Under the pieces are notes generated by a model, which saw only the letters and a program-made list of their open reading frames with translations, was not told the origin of the DNA and did no database searches. Both the position numbers and the translations under genes were made by a program. From Skeletonema tropicum (Eukaryota > Bacillariophyta > Thalassiosirophyceae > Thalassiosirales > Thalassiosiraceae), in assembly GCA_037178625.1 (NCBI GenBank), contig CM074127.1:806001-870000 (forward strand): a DNA stretch of 64,000 bases. Reading direction: 5' to 3'. Every line of letters begins with the position of its first letter. Position 1 is the stretch's first letter. Positions 33,022-42,753 of the stretch are shown here, piece after piece.

Positions 33022-35897
33022 ATGCCAACCACGACCATGTCGCCTCAACAACAACCTGAAAAAGAGGAGACTTCTTCCGAACAAAATGGAAGTAGCAGCA
33101 GCAACAGCAGCAGAATTTCAACTTCTGCCGACGCGAACGCAGATGCCTTGGGTGTCATTTCAGATGTAGAACGGTGCGAACCTGCTGCTGTTGCTGGACA
33201 CGATTACACTGAAAGTGGTGGATCTTCGTTAATACTATCAAATGGTGATACCAAGCCTCTGGATGCAGATTCGCTTCACGTAGAAACGACTGCTACAGCA
33301 GAGAAGGACGAACAGTTAGCAGCATCCACGGTGGCACCAGAACAACAATCACAGCAGCAAGGTGGTGAGACGAAAATGATTTCAAATACTCCTCTTGCCA
33401 TAGCGGCACACGTGGAACCCACTGATAATGATGAGGAAGTTACCGATGCGCAATTATTTATCCAGTATCAGCAGCAGTCACTATCCACGTCTTCGGAATC
33501 ATTGGTGCAGCTGGAGGAAACTTTGAAGCAGCCTCTCTTGGCGGATGATGATGATCTTGGTACAGAGGAGGGTGTAGTGAAGGGTCAAGTAGCTGCCTCT
33601 ATCGACAAGGCTGATGGTCAGCCTATGATGAAAGATGGGAACGAGAATCAAAATATTATTGGTGAACCTAAAATTGACAACGAGGAACATGAAAAAGCTA
33701 CAACAGAACCCGTCGTCGAGGAGGTTGGTGGTGCAGATGGAGAATCATCCATTCATTCATCTCAAAAGAGCACTTCTCCAACCAACCAAACAGCAACAGC
33801 AACAACATTCATCTCTGCGGATAGAACTTCCATGTCCATGTCACCATCACTGCTAATGAACAATCAACACCACCACCGAGAAAAAGGTGAATGGTCTCCG
33901 CCAATCCCTACTATCCAACAACAGCAGCAGCAGCAGCAGCAGCAACAACATCTGTCACCACCACTCCAGCACCATCAAGGCAACAACAACAATATCATCT
34001 CATCACCATCCAGAATCACCTATGCATCCCCACCAGGAAGACGTACCATCAAATTACGTCTCCTTGAAGAAATCCCATCATCACTTTCACTACTACCAAA
34101 CGTCGCCTCCCGAAATAATCGCAAAAAAACTCCATTCAAATCATTTCGAAAAATTCGTAATTTGAGTCTAACGGGTAGTCTAACCTTTCCATATTTGAAT
34201 GAGGACAAGTCTCATGAGAATGGTGGTACTACTTCCACTACATCATCATTACACCATCATGATTCCAATGGCGGCAACAACAACAACAACACTAGTGCAA
34301 CTACTAACGACAACGACACAATGTTACTCATGGATCGAGGAACAATTACTGTATCATGGTATGATGGGACTACCTCTGCGGAAATGATGGAACATGTGTT
34401 TGGTTGTGTTTTACGAAAGTTAAATCAGAGTAATAATGGAAGTAGTGGGAGTGGCGGGAGTAGTAGTAGTGGTGGAGGAGGGGTGGTGAAGAAGTTGGAA
34501 GATGTGAGATTGTTGGATGAAAATGTGGTGCCTCATGAGGGTAAGTGTAACATATGTTTTATTGGTTATTCTATGTTTCGTTTTGGTACAAGGAAATGCA
34601 CTTGCTCACTTGTGTTTTCCTGCTCTGGTGCTAACACAACCATATCATTACTTCTCGCTGTGCTGCTATCATATCTCTCTATCCCCCTACAGAAGTTGTC
34701 CTCTGCCCATTCCTTCCAGACGGATCACAATTCTTACTACGATTTCGAACTGTCGAAGAAAAACCAGAACGGACCATTAACAAACACAGCAACAATCCCT
34801 CCATTCATCATTCTCGTCATCCATTCGCATCACGTGCTCCAGATTCACCATCGGCCGAACCAAGTCCACACCCGTCCAATGCCAATCTTGTCGGATTACA
34901 TCCACAGCAGTTGCAAGTGTTGAATGCTGCTGCGGCAGCATTGTTGCGTCCGCCTCCGTTGAATTTGAATTCTGCTGCTTCTGCTGCTACGGCGGCGGCG
35001 GCAGCTGCGTCGTCGTCACGTGCATCGACGAAATCACATGTAACGCCACCACCGCAAGTGATTCCTCCGAAGGACTTTTCGGATGTGACTACTACGGAAA
35101 GTACAGCCACTGTGCCAGCTACTACTACTGCTACTACTACTACTGCAACCGTAAATGGAGCAAATCATCATCACAATATCACCGCAGAAGAACGAACGGA
35201 TGCCTTGATCGAACAACAATTACGACAACTAAATGAGCTCTTCCTCCAAAGGAGATCAGGTGCAGGAGTAGGAACACAATATCCAAAATCAACATCCGAA
35301 CAAACATCTGACCACCTGGCCGAAGAGGAAAAGTATCACCGAGAAGAAAAGAAACAAGTTATATTCCTGATTGGGAACTACCTCGTCCTATTCATGAGTC
35401 TCATTGCCCTCTCTGCCGAAATCCAGTCTCGCTTGCCCCAAATGATGCAATGGGTGAGTGAGAATTACGACTCGGTACAGAACTGTGCTACAGATCGAGA
35501 TGCTCTGGTGGATTGTCTGTCCAAGGGTGATTTCTCCGGTTTGGTGGCATCGTTTTTACTATGGGCTACACAATCCGTGGCTGCCAAGCGTGTATTCCTA
35601 TTTGGGTTTGAATCTCCCAAAAAGTTATGGACGGTGGTCTACGAAGCGTTAGTGTCCGCAGTTTGTTGGGGTATCAGTTATCTCTTCATTCGGAGAGGAT
35701 TGAATCCAAATACACGTCAGAATTTTGTACACAAGTATTGGAAGGATGCCGTGTATGGAAGCTTGGCTGGCTTCAATGCTGCCTTTTTGAAGGCTGTTTT
35801 GAAGAATTTGGTCCCGCAAGATGTCGCCTTGGAGGCATTGGAGGGTCGGCAGTTGAAAATATTTCATTGGCTGGGAGCCCTTTTGGCGGATGAGTAG
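33022..35897 (+). CDS. low-complexity diatom membrane protein of unknown function
   Basis: Two exons, 33022-34540 and 34693-35897 (152-base GTAAGT...CAG intron), join in phase as ...PHE-E-VVLCPFLPDGSQF and give 907 residues. The first 330 residues are acidic and low in complexity, with a polyglutamine run encoded by CAG/CAA near 33918. A more ordered segment follows from RTIKLRLLEEIP, with ITVSWYDGTTSAEMMEHVFG. After an Ala/Thr-rich linker, the C-terminal 190 residues hold three probable membrane segments (IFLIGNYLVLFMSLIAL; SGLVASFLLWATQSV; VVYEALVSAVCWGISYLFI). The tail ends FHWLGALLADE. No enzymatic motif is seen. It may be an organelle or endomembrane protein; function unknown. Confidence 0.8.
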
Positions 35898-36319
35898 TGA
35901 ATTTTTGACGAATGTTGGATATAGTAATTTTATCTCATTAATAACATAGTCTTGATTAATGTCGACCCGTCTTCTCTTGATCTTTTCTCCTACACTTTGG
36001 ATGACCCTCATGCATCTATGGAGTAATGCTTGTACAGTGAAAGTAAAATGTATTTCACATACTAATATCAAACAGTGATTCCAATGTCAATGACCCCATT
36101 GCCTTTTTGTACGACGGCCAGCCTTGCTTTCTCGTTTAATTTTCCCACCCTTTACTTGCCAATCATTTGCTTGCCCTTTCAACATATTTCATGGTCACTT
36201 TTTGCTTCTCTAAATCAGAAACAACATCCATGGGGACATTCTTGGCGTTTGCGAGAATGAGGTGACCTGAAAATCCTGTTGCACGTAGTGATGGAAATGA
36301 ACATGCTTTAGATATCTTC
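35898..36319. other. intergenic DNA downstream of the membrane protein
   Basis: No supported gene. Minus-strand frames here may be the continuation of the decayed gene at 36320-38000. Confidence 0.4.
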
Positions 36320-38000
36320 ATTTGCAACAAACTCTTGTAGCTGCGCTGTGTTGCTTCGATGAGTCCCAATTCGACTCGGAGCTGGTAAGTGCATTGTTGT
36401 ATTGTTATTTCTTATCAGTCGTTGGTGCGGAATTCGCCTCGATATTCTTTTCGGCGACTTGTTCATTCTCTTTTCTGACCAATTCTTGCCACAAACTATG
36501 CCTTTTGCGTCGTGCTTCTTCCTCCAAGTAGTAGATCGGTTTTGATGTACCTGCAATGCTTTCAAAGCTGCTTTCTGCCTTTTTTTGTGGTCCCCTTCAG
36601 CACATGTGACTGCTAACAGCAGTTCATTAGCCAGTTCCCTCAAGGGCTTTGTAAGCGCATATTTATCGGGGTGTCCATAAGTCAAATATTTGTGTCTTAT
36701 CTCTTCGACTGACATGAAAAAGTTGTGGAAATGATACGCAGGGGGCGATGTCCATTCATCATTCTTCGATACAGGACCTCCTCCTCCTATTTCTATTCGG
36801 ATTTCGCTAGGGAGTCACAAAGGATATTGAGCTGCCATACTCATAGGAGTCAAAACATTTGCCTCATATTTAGACTAATCCTCGTGATGACCGTAGCCAC
36901 TCTTTCTAGTACCATGTGAACCCCAATTATTTCGCTTCGTTGGTGGGTGCAGCTTTGTATCACCTATCTGATCTACGCATTCCCCTATTATAGCATCTGA
37001 AGAAATAAAATGAGCACAGCAGAGATTAGAAACATAGAAGATATTAATTTCTCGACGTAGCGTACATCTACCACGGCCTTCTTTTTCACAATTGGTTTCG
37101 CGTTCCTTATGTTGCACTTGTCGCATATCCAATCACCATACAGCAAATCATTCGACTATAACTGTGCTGATGTGATTCACGTGCTTGATCGTTTCGAGAC
37201 ATATGGGACAATATCTTCAGAGTCTTCTGGAGGATGCATAGCTCGTCTTGAAGACTGACAATACAGCCGCCACCCGCTTCGATTCGATTATGGAGTAGCT
37301 CAAGCTGTTCTTCATTGTCGGACAACCCTTTGATTAGCTGTGCCCTTTTCTTGTCTCAGGCGATTTGATTGAGGCCATGTGCTTCAGCTATACTTTTCGT
37401 ATTAGCGAGGGAAATTCGGCAATTGAAGCCTTTTGGGCAGCATTCTTCTCCCGCAGCTGCTGCTCTGTCTCGTCGTCGGCCATTTTCTAGCGGCATGCAC
37501 TCGTTTCTGATAGTGGGTATAGTTTGGTTGATGAGGTTGATTTCTGCATTCATTTCATTTCTCCAGCTCTCCATATGTAATGAGGCAACAGTGTTGTGGG
37601 TCGCTCCAACTAGTGTTGAAAGTTCTTCTCCAAATTCCGCCTCTATTCCGATGGTTCTCACAGATGGCATCGTGATGATCCTTACTGAGGTACCGTGAAA
37701 GCCCACTTTTAATGCTGTTCACAGATAACATCCTGATATTTTTCAATTAGTGGCAGCGCCTGATATTTTTCAATTAGTGGCAGCGCGTTGGAATGCCAAC
37801 TTTACGATTATTTCATTTCTACATCCGTCAGTTGGTAATAATTTTGGAATGCATACGCTTTGACGATCTTGACCCAACACTCATCAATGAACGATTGCCA
37901 AGGAAAGCCTCATCCTCAATTATTCCCATATCATCGTGAAATTCGATGTAGATTAGATGAGCACGACATTTGAATTTTGACAGACTTATGAATTCTTGCA
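36320..38000 (-). pseudogene. decayed coiled-coil protein gene
   Basis: Protein-like segments follow one another on the minus strand: AYAFQNYYQLTDVEMK near 37830, a duplicated ALPLIEKYQ, NEMNAEINLINQTIPTIRNE near 37510, an in-frame pair at 37706-37356 and 37325-37107 separated by a TGA stop (KGLSDNEEQLELLHNRIEAG), and MSVEEIRHKYLTYGHPDKYA from 36715. The last continues, after a 1-base shift in an A7 run near 36585, into KPIYYLEEEARRKRHSLWQE and ends near 36411. Heptad-like Leu/Ile spacing suggests coiled coils. Several frameshifts and a stop make an active gene unlikely, although unrecognised introns could explain some breaks. Family not recognised. Confidence 0.45.
37733..37786 (-). repeat. 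27-base tandem duplication, in frame
   Basis: Two perfect copies of a 27-base unit. On the minus strand each encodes ALPLIEKYQ within the decayed coiled-coil gene, so the duplication preserves frame. Confidence 0.85.
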
Positions 38001-38244
38001 CGTCTCACACCATCGAGCACTCGTTGATCGACGCTCATGTTGACAAAAATCTCATCAGATGATCCTGAACTGCTGCTGAGACGGATTAGAGAGGAAACTG
38101 ACCAGGGCATCCCAAATGATATCTTCTTTCAATGGACTTATTCTCTTTGCGTGTCGATGGAGTTTTTGTGTCAAATAGATAAGCCATGCCCAGGCCGTCT
38201 CAAGACTTCCCTCGCCGCGCCACCCTCCAACCGACCAAACCGCA

Positions 38245-38661
38245 ATGGAGCGCGTAGCTCGTCGTGATTCACTCACTCAAGGCCACGCTCTACGTCATAC
38301 ATTCACAATATGGCAACGGCGACCACCCGTTGCTCAGGATGCCAGCGGCGAATTTACGAAGAAGTGGTGTCCCGAGCTATCAAAGCTACCAAAAGCCGAA
38401 CTATACGCGCCTTGGGAAGCTCCAACACAAGTGCTACATGCTGCAGGTGTGGTCTTGGGAGAGACGTACCCCACACGTATCATAAGTGATCTCAAGGCCG
38501 AACGTAGCAAATCTGTTGAGGCTGTTCTGAAGATGCGAAGGGCCAACCATGGATCTACAATAACAGTGACCGTGGGTGCTTATGACATGATAACATTACC
38601 GGATGGCAAGAGAACTGTCGCTTTTACTAAAAAAGATATTCGAATTGATTCACCCATATAA
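38245..38661 (+). pseudogene. cryptochrome/photolyase C-terminal fragment
   Basis: The frame reads FTKKWCPELSKLPKAELYAP then WEAPTQVLHAAGVVLGETYP, closely following the end of the FAD-binding domain of cryptochromes and photolyases (family pattern: RRWVPEL..LP...IHxPWxAP). MRRANHGSTI and about 35 further residues form a C-terminal extension. The antenna domain and nearly all of the FAD pocket are missing upstream. In intact enzymes this region closes the flavin site used for blue-light sensing or UV-lesion repair. As it stands it is a partial copy or orphan last exon; no in-frame upstream exon was recognised in 36-38 kb. Confidence 0.72.
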
Positions 38662-38950
38662 GGCAATGTGATCAAAGAAGCTGCACAACGAAAAAAGTCG
38701 AGCGGTAGTATCATCCGTGTTGGGAAGGGAAGTGGCAAGAAGCCTTTCAAAAGAAGCTCTTACGGCAATATAGGCAGCAGGGAAGAAGTAGTCAAAGTTA
38801 GATTTTTTGACGTATCTCAGATACATCATAAGCATATCCGTCTCCGCTCTTGCTCTTGAAGAGCTGGACAGATGAAAAAAGAGCCAAATTAGATCAATAA
38901 TCTTGTTATCATACATTAATAGGGGCGATTTAATCTATTAACTGTTTTTA

Positions 38951-39780
38951 TTGTATCAAAACGTCAAACCACCCGCACCCTTTCTCAACGCAGGAGCAGC
39001 AAGGTCGCTAACTCATCTCACGCCAAGACGAAGACCAGTCTCGGCGGCGGTAAGGTCTGCAAAAGGGCCATTCCCTCCATGGAACGAAGCAAAGGAAGAA
39101 AAGTCTCGTGCTCGATCGAGATCTCGTGTTCGCAAGGAAAAGGTGCACTATGACACTCCCTTTGATGAGAAGGGTCGATGTCATTACCACAAGAATGTTC
39201 AGTTGGCTTCCAAGAAGATGAGTGGAGGATGGAAGGTTCTGCACTCCATGTGCCCAAAGTGTGTGGAGGATGCAGACGATGACAAGTCTCATAGGTCGAG
39301 TAGATCTCACAAGTCGTCGTCTTCAGCAGGAGAAGCTGATGCAACAGGCAAAAGACAAGCAGCAGGAGAAGCCCAAACAGGAGAAGCCCAAACGCGAGGC
39401 AGATGGTCAATTCGACAAGAATGGGTGTTGTGTTCTCCATTCACACATTCAAGTTGCCAAGAAGAAGGTCCTAGGTAGGTGGAAGGTTACCGTTCATGTC
39501 CCGCATGCAGGGAAAGGAGGTTGCCAAGAAGAAGACAATGGGCGGCTGGATGATCATTCATGATGTCTGCCCTGACTGTGCCGCGGAGAAGGCTGCCAAG
39601 CCTGGCTCTCGTCGTTCCCGATCAAAGTCTCGTTCTCGATCCAAATCTCAAGATCGTCGACATGAAGGTGACGATGATAACGCTTCCGCCGATGCATCCT
39701 ACAAGTCGGGCAAGTCTGGCACCAGTCGAGGATCGTCTTCTCAGAAACATCGCACTCATAGATTTCAGTCTAATTTTCAT
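38951..39780 (+). pseudogene. diatom Cys/His repeat protein (GGWKVLxxxCPxC type), frameshifted
   Basis: Three related modules are visible: [19 protein letters not shown] with [13 protein letters not shown] near 39165-39265; [19 protein letters not shown] with GRWKV near 39410-39490; and [20 protein letters not shown] with DC near 39515-39585. They lie in different frames, so at least two frameshifts (near 39330 and 39500) break the gene. Ser/Arg/Lys-rich linkers separate the modules. The conserved C, H and CPxC positions suggest metal binding. Repeats of this form recur in diatom proteins of unknown function. Confidence 0.6.
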
Positions 39781-39814
39781 TTCATTTTATTCTTCTCTAT
39801 GGTACTATTGATGG

Positions 39815-40267
39815 TCATCTCCATACCGTCGTCATAGAAGCATCATTACCTCCCTGCGATGGTGATAAAAACATAAAGCCCTGAGTAGGCAATGATTTGG
39901 ACAAATTCTTAGACGCACCAGTCCACTGATTCTGATTGTGTTGCAGTAAATTACCCGTCTGGATCTTCTTTCCCTCCTCTTCCTTCTTCTTGGCCTCCTG
40001 TTCTCGCTTCTCGTTCAAATACTCCTCGGATATACCATCCAATAAACTTTCCGCAAACCCATGCATAAAACGACAACTCTCACCACGGCACCGTCCACGT
40101 AGCCAAAAGAGACAGGTGACACCTCCCAAGTCGTGACTGTAGGGACAATCGGATCGATAGCAAGTCCCACGTAGTTCATGTCGACAGATACGAGACCGAC
40201 GATTACTAGTATTAGCTGTGTTGGCGCGGGAATCGGAAGAGGAATCAGATCGTGCTGCTTCAATCAA
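39815..40267 (-). CDS. CCCH zinc-finger protein
   Basis: About 150 residues with two tandem CCCH fingers, CRHELRGTCYRSDCPYSH and CLFWLRGRCRGESCRFMH (C-x7-C-x4-C-x3-H spacing), followed by a charged helix (EYLNEKREQEAKKKEEEGKK) and a Gln/Ser-rich tail. Proteins with such paired fingers usually bind RNA or act in mRNA processing. The usual start is unclear: the frame opens at a TTG and is blocked by TGA just upstream. The preceding frame (40449-40264) ends NESYGDLRDLNLPN-I and would join directly to LIEAARSD if one T in ATATTT at about 40267 were absent. So the gene may be longer and carry a 1-base error or lesion. Confidence 0.72.
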   Translation of the reverse strand: MIEAARSDSSSDSRANTANTSNRRSRICRHELRGTCYRSDCPYSHDLGGVTCLFWLRGRCRGESCRFMHGFAESLLDGISEEYLNEKREQEAKKKEEEGKKIQTGNLLQHNQNQWTGASKNLSKSLPTQGFMFLSPSQGGNDASMTTVWR

Positions 40268-40506
40268 ATATTGGGAAGGTTCAAATCACGAAGGTCACCA
40301 TAGCTTTCATTTCTACGCAAGTGATACGTTGGAATTAATATATTTTCACGGCGCCGATGCATATCGGAGCAACAGACCGCAGTAACATACAGTAGAATAG
40401 CATAGCAGCACGAGAAGAAGGTATCGAAGTGGCCTCGTGGTTGCCTCAACTCAAGGTATCATCGCGTCCTAGAGTAGATGTAATTCAGTCTTCTGATAAT
40501 ATTTGA

Positions 40507-42666
40507 TTGTCTCTACTTTTGACAACAAGAAGAGAATATATGAGATGCATCAAACATATTGATGTGATGATGTTGTCGAAAGCAAATACTATCATTCACT
40601 GTTACTGGAGATCGCTCCTTCGACCATTATACTCATCAACATTGAAGGTGAGGTCTCTATCATCATCAGCTGCTTCTGCCGAATCATCATCCTCTTATCG
40701 AGAGCAAATCTTATCCTACAATCGAGACACTGGTATAATCAGCGATGCACAATCCATGCAACCACTCTATCAAACCATTATTGGGGTTGAAATACATGCA
40801 CAGCTTGCTATACCGACGAAACTGTTCTCATCGGCTCCTACCAAACATCATGCCAATAAGGCATCATCTTCATCATCATTATCATCATTGTCTTCCAACA
40901 CAAATGTACACGCCTTCGATCTAGGCTATCCAGGAACACTCCCCACCCTCTCCCATCACGCCATCCAATCCTCCATCCTATCGGCAGCATCACTCAACTG
41001 TCAACATATTCATCACTATTCCAAATTCGAACGGAAGCATTACTTTTATGCCGATTTGCCACATGGGTATCAGATTACGCAGCAGAGATGGCCGTTGGCT
41101 AGTGAGGGGGTGGTGGAGTTTTTGCCACATGAGAGTGGTAGTAATCATCATCATCAGTTGGGTGTTGCTGGTAATGATAACAAGAAGAAAAAGAAGAAGA
41201 TGATGAAGAGGAGAAGGGGTAGAGAAGGTGATAGTGCACAACAAGAAGATGACAGTAATGATGAGAGTTCATCAAAGCAACAACAACCTATACAACCAGT
41301 TCAATTGAGAATAGAACGTATTCAATTAGAACAAGATACTGGAAAAACAACCACTCACAACGACGCTACCGACAATACTACAACAACCACTACTGCACAC
41401 ATCAACTACAATCGTGCAGGATGTGCTCTAATTGAAATTGTCTCCTACCCTGACTTACGATCGGCACATGAGGCGGCAGGTGTGGTCGAAAAGATTCGTA
41501 AGTTGTTGAAACATGTCGGATCGTGTGATGGGAAGATGGAGGAGGGGAGTTTACGGTGTGATTTGAATGTGTCGGTTGCTCCGGTTGCGATTGCTGCTAA
41601 TTCGTCATCATCATCATGCACTAATAACAACGACAATTATAATGACGAGCAAAGTAATGACAAATACAATCTACCACCCGGAAACGGCCATCGCGTGGAA
41701 GTTAAAAATCTCAACTCCCTCCGACAAATCATTGCCGCAACGGAATACGAAGCCAAGCGTCAATCCACACTCGCACTACGAAATGAACCCACTGGACGTG
41801 AAACACGAACATTTAATCCAATTAACGGAGAAACTATCTGTATACGAGCGAAAGGTGATGCTGTTGATTATCGGTTCATGCCGGAACCGGACTTGCCTCC
41901 GTTGATATTGGATGAGACTACTTTGGGAGGAGGGTGTAAGAGTTTGGAGGAGTTTTTGGAACGGTACATGCCTGAAAGTGCGGAAGATGCAACTGCTCGA
42001 CTTGTGAAGGAATATGGGTTGGGTGAGAGTGTGGCTGGGTTGATTGCTAGTGATCCACCGGCGATTGGATTGTTTGAGGGTGCTGTATCTGTTGCAACTG
42101 CGGAACTTGAACAACAAGAAGGCAATAACGATGATGATGACTGTAATAATGATGGTGTGTCGGTATTGATTGCCAATTTCTTGTGCAATGACTTGTACGC
42201 ACTAATTAAAAAGAGTGCAGTAGAAGAAGCAGGTGATGATGAAGACAAACGTGCGTCGTTACTTAATTCCATATCTGTCGATCAGTCCACAGTGGATAGT
42301 CAACGGCTTGGATTGCTTGTGGCCATGATTGCCAATGGGACACTTACCACATCCATGGCAAAGAAAATTCTCACCATCATGTACAATGAAGATTTAACCT
42401 CCTCTCCGAGAGATATTGCCACGAGGAATGGCTGGGAGGTTATATCGGATATGGATGTGCTCTTGCAACTTTGTACAGATGTTGTTCATGATCCAAAGAA
42501 TGCAAAGCAGTTGGAACAATATAAGCAGGGTGGAAAGAATACGTGGAAGATTGAAAAGTTCTTTGTTGGGAAGATCATGGGACAAAGTAATGGAAATGCA
42601 CATCCAGAAAAGATGAAAGAAGCGCTGGCAGTTGTTTTGGAGAAACTTTCTGATACATCGCCGTGA
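40507..42666 (+). CDS. organellar Asp/Glu-tRNA(Asn/Gln) amidotransferase subunit B
   Basis: A 719-residue GatB/PET112 family protein. The catalytic core begins at YQTIIGVEIHAQLAIPTKLF, with FDLGYPGTLPTLSHHAIQSS, KHYFYADLPHGYQITQ, INYNRAGCALIEIVSYPDLR and GSLRCDLNVSV, all GatB hallmarks; the C-terminal helical tail ends in the YqeY-like region (GQSNGNAHPEKMKEAL). GatB works with GatA and GatC to convert Glu-tRNA(Gln) to Gln-tRNA(Gln) in plastids and mitochondria. The protein is longer than bacterial GatB (about 480) because of a basic N-terminal extension, probably a transit peptide, and Ser/Asn/Lys-rich insertions at about 215-300 and 355-390. Its 3' end faces that of eIF3c with only 87 bases between stops. 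Confidence 0.95.
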   Translation: MSLLLTTRREYMRCIKHIDVMMLSKANTIIHCYWRSLLRPLYSSTLKVRSLSSSAASAESSSSYREQILSYNRDTGIISDAQSMQPLYQTIIGVEIHAQLAIPTKLFSSAPTKHHANKASSSSSLSSLSSNTNVHAFDLGYPGTLPTLSHHAIQSSILSAASLNCQHIHHYSKFERKHYFYADLPHGYQITQQRWPLASEGVVEFLPHESGSNHHHQLGVAGNDNKKKKKKMMKRRRGREGDSAQQEDDSNDESSSKQQQPIQPVQLRIERIQLEQDTGKTTTHNDATDNTTTTTTAHINYNRAGCALIEIVSYPDLRSAHEAAGVVEKIRKLLKHVGSCDGKMEEGSLRCDLNVSVAPVAIAANSSSSSCTNNNDNYNDEQSNDKYNLPPGNGHRVEVKNLNSLRQIIAATEYEAKRQSTLALRNEPTGRETRTFNPINGETICIRAKGDAVDYRFMPEPDLPPLILDETTLGGGCKSLEEFLERYMPESAEDATARLVKEYGLGESVAGLIASDPPAIGLFEGAVSVATAELEQQEGNNDDDDCNNDGVSVLIANFLCNDLYALIKKSAVEEAGDDEDKRASLLNSISVDQSTVDSQRLGLLVAMIANGTLTTSMAKKILTIMYNEDLTSSPRDIATRNGWEVISDMDVLLQLCTDVVHDPKNAKQLEQYKQGGKNTWKIEKFFVGKIMGQSNGNAHPEKMKEALAVVLEKLSDTSP

Positions 42667-42753
42667 CAAAAATCTGAGAGTTACAATACCATCTAAAGAT
42701 AAAGATTCATAAGTAAAAGACTCTTCAAACTATTGTTTTTAGATAATATATAT

